From Coleofasciculus sp. LEGE 07092 (GTDB taxonomy: Bacteria; Cyanobacteriota; Cyanobacteriia; Cyanobacteriales; Coleofasciculaceae): a DNA stretch of 39,241 nucleotides. Within the stretch, counting starts at the first letter, position 1, and each line of letters opens with the position of its first letter. The stretch is taken from assembly GCF_015207375.1 (NCBI RefSeq), contig NZ_JADEWY010000057.1, forward strand, positions 1-39,241. Reading direction: 5' to 3'. The translations under genes were made by a program, and so were the position numbers. Below the pieces are notes generated by a model. That model ran no database searches, was not told where the DNA came from, and saw only the letters and a list, made by a program, of their open reading frames with translations. This document shows, in pieces, positions 33,497 through 39,241 of the stretch.

Positions 33497-36421
33497 TTAT
33501 AGTCCACTCCCCATCAAAATAAACGACGACCAATAAAACGGATGACTGTAAGGATGACTTCTTTCAGCAGATGACTCGCCCGTTTCCGCATCCTTACCCC
33601 TGAGGAATGCCAGTTGAGCTTGGCGCAAAGCTTCAGCTTTGGTGAGAGGAGCTTCGGGTGTGTCTTGGGCTAAGTTTTGGTAAAACTGCTCCATCAATAG
33701 GCGAGTACTTTGGTCATTCACTTTCCACAGTGATGCCATAACAGTTTGGACTCCGCCTTTAAGAAAATAATAACCAACACCTGCAATCTCCCTGCCGTTG
33801 AGTCCAGGACCCCCCAGTGCTGCTTCACAAGCTGATAACACGACTAGATTGACATTCTGCAAATCTAGCCAGGTTTCAATATCAGGAATTGCCAACTTCT
33901 CGCCCGTACCTAATAGCAGATAAGAGCGATTGATGGGTCCTGGAACGAATTCCCCATGGGTAGCGATATGCAACATCTTATGGGAGGATACGTTGTCTCG
34001 CAAGGCAAAAAGGTCAAAGTCTTCGTTAAGGAACTTTTTACCGGGATAAATCCCTTGGGTATCTACTGACTCTTGCCGGACAATTGCATCTAACTCTGCT
34101 GGTACATTGGGTAAAGATCGGAACCCGCCCACAGCCTGAGACACTCCCAACCCTAGAACTGAAATCTCAGGATTGCTTGGAGACAATGATATCGGTTTTG
34201 ATAAACTCTTAGTGGCTCGATAATTCACAGGGCGCGATTGTGAAGCGTTGCTGGAACCGACCCATGGCATCTCGGTTAAGTTAGCAGATAACACCGTTGA
34301 AACCGTATAGTTCTCAACTAAATACTGTTCTCCATCAAACAAGGCACTCATGGGAATATAGCGAGTTGAGCGATCTAAGGAAAATACCAGATTTTGAATA
34401 GTATTCGCTTTTAGTTCAGGTTCCAATGGTTTGATTAGCCAGTCGTACAGTTGCTTCCCTGTCTGTTGCAACTCATCAACACTGGAAAGACGATTTTGCA
34501 ATAACTGACGAAACCTCAAAACGGTAACTTCTAATTGGGGAGGAGTCACTTCACTCACTTCTACTGCCTTCAAAATACCACCTTTTGATGCCCACAACAG
34601 CCAAATTCTGTCATTCAACAGTAAGGGATAAATCAAGAGGGTGTTGGGTTGAGCTGACAAAATTTCTCGGGCTTTTTCAGAAAATTGGTTGGGATCGAGG
34701 AAGGTATCATCATTGGAGCGGTTATTACGAATGAGTGTTTCAATTTGCTCTAATGCTTGATAGTACTGCTGAATTAGGTCATCCCGCCGATCCAACAACT
34801 CATCAAGTTGAGAGCAACCTGTTCGCCGACAGCCCTCTAACTCATCTCCGAATGCGATCAAACTGCCATATTCTTGCAAAATCCGTTGCTCAGTGGGTGT
34901 AATCTCTAGGCGAATCGGCTCACCATAGACTCTAGAATCGCCAGTATATTCCCGCAACTCCTGCCCTTTCAAGAGTTCCAATACCTGCTGCGCCTCTCGC
35001 ATCCGGTTTTGCAACAGCAATAGGCTAGTCAACGAGCGATAAACTTCAGTGGCGGGTACACCATGGATATCCTGCACGGCTTCGACGAAAGAGGTTTGCA
35101 ACCAAACCGGTAATCCCCTAATCTGACTGTGAACTTGCTCTTCATTTTTGTTTATTGCCTGCTTGTAATAAGTTGTCGCCGAACCCAACAGATTTAAATC
35201 CTGATAAATGCCACCGATTCCAGCGTAGGCACTATAGCGTTCATGGATTGAAAGTGCTTCTTGATAGGCAGAGATCGCTTTATCTGGCTGTTTATAATTT
35301 CTATAGATTTTACCGAGAACTTCTAGAGCAACTCCTTCTAATTCTCGATTGTTTTGCTCGTGAGCAATCGCCCGACTTTGGTTGACGAATTCAATAGCTT
35401 TTTCCGGATTCCCAGAATAACTGTTCCCCAAACTCAAAACAATCAGAAAAGACGCTTCTAACAGCGGATTTTGAATGTTATGAGAAATCAATAACCCTTG
35501 TTCAGCCAATTCAATCGCTTTGTTCGAGTTTCCCATGCCCACATAGGCAAGTGCCTGCATCACTAAGGCAGCGCCTTCTCCTTCCTGCCATTGTTGTCTG
35601 TTGAGCTTCTGTTGGGATACGCAATTATATGCCCCCAAGATGCTGGGATAAAAACCTGTGCCTTCCGCTTCAGTAAGTTGGTGTTTTCTTAAGAAATCTA
35701 GGGCTTGCTCGGTATTATTAATAACCTTGCCGTAGTCTCCCGAACCCAGATGAACCCCTCCGAGCGTCAAGAGTGAAGATAACGCAGCGGTGGTATTCTT
35801 ATTGTCTTGGGCGACGTTTAAACCTCGTTGGGAAAAAAGAATCGCATCTTGCGTTTGCCCAGAAGAGTTATAAACACTACCGAGAAGGGCAAAAGCTTTC
35901 GCTTCTGAATCAGGATTTTGAATTTTCCAAGCTGTCATCAAGCCAGAACGAGCGGCTAAGATTGCTTTTTGATATTCACTTTGGCTGCACCCCAAGGATT
36001 GATAAGCACTGGCTAAGGTTAGGTAAGCGGCTGCTTTCTCTGGATACTTTTGGAGTTTGTCTGCTAGTGTTCTGCTTTCTTTCGCTAACTCTATGGCTTG
36101 CTCATAGTTCCCCAAGGAATTATAAGTCTCACTTAAAGCAATGAGAACATTTAATTGGCGTTCGCTATTACCTAATTCTTGCCTGTAAATAGTTAAAGCT
36201 TGTTCAAACCTTTTTGCTGCTTCTGATAATTGACCAATGTGTAACTGTTCTATACCCTCTTGAAACAGACGATCAACTTCCGTTTCTAGCTCTTGACTTC
36301 GTTGGGATTGGGAGTTAAGGGTAGCGGCTGTAAGAGGAGTAGCAATTGAAGATTGAAGTGTACTGAGACTCAAAAAATAGGTTGCAATAGCACAACTAAG
36401 AACCTTATGATTGACGTACAT
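33497..36421 (-). CDS. TPR-CHAT protein (caspase-like peptidase)
   Basis: A 974-residue protein. The N-terminus (VLSCAIATYFLSLSTLQSSIA) is a signal or anchor segment. Many tetratricopeptide repeats follow to about residue 440 (for example QLSEAAKRFEQALTIYRQELG; GNYEQAIELAKESRTLA), then a helical linker and the C-terminal CHAT domain (about 660-974). The caspase-type dyad is present: His822 in HIATHGEF and Cys865 in LSACEAALGG, followed by GREIAGVGYYFLKGGVQTVMASLWKVND. CHAT was defined from HetF, needed for heterocyst formation; other members are effector proteases. The start is set at ATG 36421; a TTG at 36451 would add ten residues. No obvious substrate gene adjoins; a DUF928/CHASE2 pair lies 13 kb away. 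Confidence 0.88.
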   Translation of the reverse strand: MYVNHKVLSCAIATYFLSLSTLQSSIATPLTAATLNSQSQRSQELETEVDRLFQEGIEQLHIGQLSEAAKRFEQALTIYRQELGNSERQLNVLIALSETYNSLGNYEQAIELAKESRTLADKLQKYPEKAAAYLTLASAYQSLGCSQSEYQKAILAARSGLMTAWKIQNPDSEAKAFALLGSVYNSSGQTQDAILFSQRGLNVAQDNKNTTAALSSLLTLGGVHLGSGDYGKVINNTEQALDFLRKHQLTEAEGTGFYPSILGAYNCVSQQKLNRQQWQEGEGAALVMQALAYVGMGNSNKAIELAEQGLLISHNIQNPLLEASFLIVLSLGNSYSGNPEKAIEFVNQSRAIAHEQNNRELEGVALEVLGKIYRNYKQPDKAISAYQEALSIHERYSAYAGIGGIYQDLNLLGSATTYYKQAINKNEEQVHSQIRGLPVWLQTSFVEAVQDIHGVPATEVYRSLTSLLLLQNRMREAQQVLELLKGQELREYTGDSRVYGEPIRLEITPTEQRILQEYGSLIAFGDELEGCRRTGCSQLDELLDRRDDLIQQYYQALEQIETLIRNNRSNDDTFLDPNQFSEKAREILSAQPNTLLIYPLLLNDRIWLLWASKGGILKAVEVSEVTPPQLEVTVLRFRQLLQNRLSSVDELQQTGKQLYDWLIKPLEPELKANTIQNLVFSLDRSTRYIPMSALFDGEQYLVENYTVSTVLSANLTEMPWVGSSNASQSRPVNYRATKSLSKPISLSPSNPEISVLGLGVSQAVGGFRSLPNVPAELDAIVRQESVDTQGIYPGKKFLNEDFDLFALRDNVSSHKMLHIATHGEFVPGPINRSYLLLGTGEKLAIPDIETWLDLQNVNLVVLSACEAALGGPGLNGREIAGVGYYFLKGGVQTVMASLWKVNDQSTRLLMEQFYQNLAQDTPEAPLTKAEALRQAQLAFLRGKDAETGESSAERSHPYSHPFYWSSFILMGSGL

Positions 36422-36643
36422 AGGAAAAGCTAGCCTACAAACAAAGGACAAAAGTGACGGGTTTGAGGTCTGAAGCTAGCCACGCTGTATAACTCTCATG
36501 CCCAATTGCTTTTTTAGACTCAAACAATTCACCAGGGTGATAAACTCATTTTTAATTTTTCTAAAATGAGGATGACAGAAGATTATTTTTTCTGCAATCC
36601 ATCCAAAGTAGTATATCTTCAAAATTCATAGTTAAAATAAGAT

Positions 36644-36667
36644 AGCCCAGAGTCAAAACTCTAGGCT
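36644..36667. repeat. dispersed palindrome, copy D
   Basis: AGCC-AGAGT and ACTCT-GGCT arms with one mismatch form a hairpin, with GCTAACGGCTTTAAAC beside it, similar to the lead-in of the other copies. It lies about 50 bases past the rpe stop on the minus strand. The rest of the 36422-36718 gap is AT-rich and shows no gene. Confidence 0.45.
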
Positions 36668-36718
36668 AACGGCTTTAAACGTCCGCTTTTTTTTGGTAAT
36701 TAAATCGGCTTTTTGTAC

Positions 36719-37426
36719 TTAAACCCTTGCTAATTCGGGTTCAGGTTGCTTGCTGTTGCGAATACCCTTAATGGCTTCAGCGTAGTCTTTTGCCTTAAAA
36801 ACAGCAGAACCGGCAACAATTGCATTAGCTCCGGCTTCTAAAACCTGCCAGGCATTATTGCCTTTGAGTCCACCATCCACTTCAATCCAGGGATCGAGTC
36901 CCCGTTCGTTGCACATCTGGCGCAGTTTACGGATTTTTGGCACTACAGCAGGGATAAAGCTTTGACCGCCAAAGCCAGGATTTACACTCATAATTAGTAT
37001 CAAATCGCAGACTTCTAAGACATACTCAATCAAATCTAAGGGAGTTGAAGGATTAAGTACTACACCCGATTGCTTACCCTGTTCTTTAATCTGACAGAGT
37101 GTGCGGTGCAAATGAGGGGAAGCGTTATGCTCGGCATGAACTGAAATGATATCGGCTCCAGCCTTTGCGAAGTCCTCCACATACTTTTCCGGCTCCACAA
37201 TCATCAAGTGGACATCCAACGGCTTTTTGGTGACAGGACGAATCGCTTCCACAATCAGAGGACCAATGGTGATATTGGGGACAAACCGACCGTCCATCAC
37301 GTCAACATGAATCCAGTCAGCACCAGCGGCATCCACTGCTTGTATTTCTTCCCCCAATCGGCTGAAATCGGCTGATAATATGGAAGGAGCTATAACGATG
37401 GGTTTTTGGGATTGCGTTTGGGTCAT
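36719..37426 (-). CDS. rpe: ribulose-phosphate 3-epimerase
   Basis: Interconverts ribulose 5-phosphate and xylulose 5-phosphate in the Calvin cycle and oxidative pentose phosphate pathway; cytoplasmic. A TIM barrel of 235 residues with all family signatures: [10 protein letters not shown] (Ser15), [13 protein letters not shown] (His40, Asp42, catalytic), [10 protein letters not shown] (His73), VNPGFGGQ, and IEVDGGL with the second catalytic Asp. Start ATG 37426. It is divergent from the subtilase-like gene, with a 181-base gap. Normal length and no odd residues. Confidence 0.96.
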   Translation of the reverse strand: MTQTQSQKPIVIAPSILSADFSRLGEEIQAVDAAGADWIHVDVMDGRFVPNITIGPLIVEAIRPVTKKPLDVHLMIVEPEKYVEDFAKAGADIISVHAEHNASPHLHRTLCQIKEQGKQSGVVLNPSTPLDLIEYVLEVCDLILIMSVNPGFGGQSFIPAVVPKIRKLRQMCNERGLDPWIEVDGGLKGNNAWQVLEAGANAIVAGSAVFKAKDYAEAIKGIRNSKQPEPELARV

Positions 37427-37607
37427 AACTGGTGATACTCTCCTGCGTCCTCTGTTGTATGTTCATCTTAACAAAATCTTTAGCAATCCCCTAATGCGGC
37501 GCTCCCCAATCGATATCGAGCAACCACAACAGCCGGTTAATGCAGACCGAAGGTTCGCTCACTCCGCTTCTCTAATCAGTTATCACTAAATTTTAGGAGA
37601 ATCCGCC

Positions 37608-39206
37608 TTGGTTCAGCGGCAGATTGTTAAAAAATTGGGATGGATACTATGGGGTTTAGGTGCCTCCGGGCTAACCTACCCAGCTTTAGCCATACCCACT
37701 TCCACAGGAGAAACGGGAATTGATGCCCTACGGCTACATACTCCCCCTTACAACTTGATCGGTCGTAAGATTGCGATCGGTCAGGTAGAAATTGGTAGAC
37801 CGGGTTTATTTGGAATTGATAAAGCGGTTTCTTGGAATCCTGTGATCGCTCTGGAGCGAGTCTTTTATCGGGATAGTCCCGCCAAAACTGATACCCATGT
37901 CGATTCCCATGCGGCAATGGTGGCAGGCGTGATGGTGAGTGGTGACAAAACTCTCCCAGGAGTAGCACCAGGAGCCAGACTTTACGCTTCAGCCGTCGGT
38001 CCCCCCATCAGAAGTGGACAACCCGAAGAATGCCTGTCATCCCAGCACGTCGCCCAGCAAAACAGCGGCGATGTTCGGGCGATTAACTTTAGTTTTGGGG
38101 AATCCCTACAGCGCGATTCCAGACCGGAAGCTACTTTAGACGGTAATGCTCTGTTGACCAAATGTATCGATTGGTCAGCCAGGGTTCATGATGTGCTCTA
38201 TGTGATTGCAGGCAACCAGGGAGACGGTGGCATTCCCATCCCCACGGATCATTACAATGGCATCACGACGGCTTACACCAGCAAGCGGCAGGGAGTCTTT
38301 AGCAAGGTAGATTTTGCTAACTTGAGCGATCTACCAACTGGGATTGGTAGGCGTTTGATCGAACGTGAAATTAACGTAGGTTCCCGCCGTGCTATTAACT
38401 TAGTGGCTCCCGGCAGCAAGATTCCCGTCTACGATTTGGAGGGTAATATTGTTGAGGTTAGCGGTACAAGTTTTGCCGCTCCTCACATCACCAGCTCGGT
38501 AGCCTTGATTCAAGAATATGGCGATCGCCAGCTTCGCTCATCCCCACCGAACTGGACTATTGATTCTCGACGCCATGAAGTCACCAAAGCTGTACTACTC
38601 AACTCCGCTGACAAACTACAAGATAACGGCGACGGTTTGAATTTGGGCATGAGCCGCACCGTTTTCTCAAAAGATAACCGCACTTGGTTAGAGTCAGATG
38701 CCTACAAAGACCCTAAAATCTCCCTAGACATCCAGATGGGTACGGGACACCTCAATGTTTTCCGAGCTTATCAACAATTTCAACCCGGTCAATGGAGTCC
38801 AACGGGTGCCGTACCGCCAGTGGGTTGGGATTATCGTTCCGTTGAGGCATCGTCTTTTCAAGACTACGTTTTAGAAAAACCGTTAAAGCCAAATAGTTTT
38901 GTAGCGCTAACTCTAGCTTGGGATCGCTGGGTTGAACTGCAAGATGAAAATGGCAATCAGGAGTATGATATTGGCGAGAGTTTTAGCGATCGCGGACTGA
39001 ACAATCTCGACCTTTACCTCATGCCTGTTGACGGTAGTGATACCAGCAAAAGTGTCTGCGCTTCTATTAGTGACGTAGATAGTGTAGAGCATATTTTCTG
39101 TCCAGTTCCGGCTGCTGGTCGCTACAAAATCCGTGTTCAGTATCGCCAGCAGGTACATGAGGCAGCTCAACCTTACGGTTTAGCTTGGTGGACGGTGCCA
39201 GATTAG
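37608..39206 (+). CDS. secreted subtilisin-like (S8) serine protease, altered Asp
   Basis: An exported protein of 532 residues. The signal peptide (VKKLGWILWGLGASGLTYPALA) is cut near residue 28. Subtilase motifs: VDSHAAMVAGVMVSG (His101), YVIAGNQGDGG (Asn203, oxyanion) and SGTSFAAPHITSS (Ser288, nucleophile). The first motif, usually V-I-D-T-G, reads IGQVEIG with Glu61 where the catalytic Asp should be. Beyond about 390 a beta-rich C-terminal domain with DENGNQEYDIGESFSD and NNLDLYLMPVDGSD could bind calcium. Translation starts with TTG at 37608, supported by TTTTAGGAGA upstream at good distance. Substrate unknown; activity uncertain. Confidence 0.82.
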   Translation: MVQRQIVKKLGWILWGLGASGLTYPALAIPTSTGETGIDALRLHTPPYNLIGRKIAIGQVEIGRPGLFGIDKAVSWNPVIALERVFYRDSPAKTDTHVDSHAAMVAGVMVSGDKTLPGVAPGARLYASAVGPPIRSGQPEECLSSQHVAQQNSGDVRAINFSFGESLQRDSRPEATLDGNALLTKCIDWSARVHDVLYVIAGNQGDGGIPIPTDHYNGITTAYTSKRQGVFSKVDFANLSDLPTGIGRRLIEREINVGSRRAINLVAPGSKIPVYDLEGNIVEVSGTSFAAPHITSSVALIQEYGDRQLRSSPPNWTIDSRRHEVTKAVLLNSADKLQDNGDGLNLGMSRTVFSKDNRTWLESDAYKDPKISLDIQMGTGHLNVFRAYQQFQPGQWSPTGAVPPVGWDYRSVEASSFQDYVLEKPLKPNSFVALTLAWDRWVELQDENGNQEYDIGESFSDRGLNNLDLYLMPVDGSDTSKSVCASISDVDSVEHIFCPVPAAGRYKIRVQYRQQVHEAAQPYGLAWWTVPD

Positions 39207-39210
39207 TAGC

Positions 39211-39241
39211 CTGAGGGGGAGATGGGGAGATGGGGAGATGG
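39211..39241. repeat. G-rich octamer tandem repeat
   Basis: After the subtilase stop the sequence turns into tandem GAGATGGG units (period 8) that run off the window. This is the intergenic form of the tract seen at the left end. Confidence 0.65.

Noticed and set aside
33497..36421. CRISPR-linked CHAT effector (Craspase-type)
   Set aside because: No gRAMP, cas gene or array is present, and the protein has an N-terminal export or anchor segment.

Overview
The window looks like chromosomal DNA of a cyanobacterium, probably a filamentous, large-genome type. It carries cytochrome b6 and subunit IV of the b6f complex (petB, petD) next to a D1-processing protease (ctpA), a tocopherol methyltransferase, and several families that are almost confined to cyanobacteria (DUF928, CHAT-TPR, CHASE2-cyclase, RDD/pentapeptide). 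The HIP1 octamer GCGATCGC recurs more than twenty times. No rRNA, tRNA, CRISPR array or intact transposase was seen.

Layout. 1-2200: the C-terminal ATPase part of an ABC exporter that runs in from the left, a DUF4352 lipoprotein and two small orphan proteins. 2242-7645: trmFO (tRNA m5U54), an FHA protein, a site-2 protease, a degenerate metallo-beta-lactamase-fold protein and ctpA. 8004-9214: the petBD operon with a long terminator hairpin. 9435-14288: a glycosyltransferase, membrane and secreted proteins, and a large RDD-HEAT-pentapeptide fusion. 14410-20665: a KtrB-type potassium channel subunit, gamma-tocopherol methyltransferase, a CHASE2-PAS-PAS adenylate cyclase and its DUF928 neighbour.

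20980-29982: the glycine cleavage genes gcvP, gcvH and gcvT. gcvT is separated from gcvHP by about 4.4 kb holding an alpha/beta hydrolase, an unusual HEPN(Swt1-type)-RNase III-dsRBD fusion, a secreted protein and two PD-(D/E)XK-like proteins. This intercalated block is the best candidate for an undescribed accessory (RNA-targeting, possibly defence or regulatory) system.

30383-39241: a zinc-ribbon microprotein; a secreted protein and a small conserved protein flanked by two inverted clusters of palindromes; a broken AlbA_2/ParA chimera with an in-frame stop; a large TPR-CHAT (caspase-like) protein; rpe (Calvin cycle/pentose phosphate); and a secreted subtilase-like protein. A dispersed palindrome family occurs at four places between 28.8 and 36.7 kb. 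G-rich octamer repeats lie at both window ends, and the left one sits inside an open reading frame.
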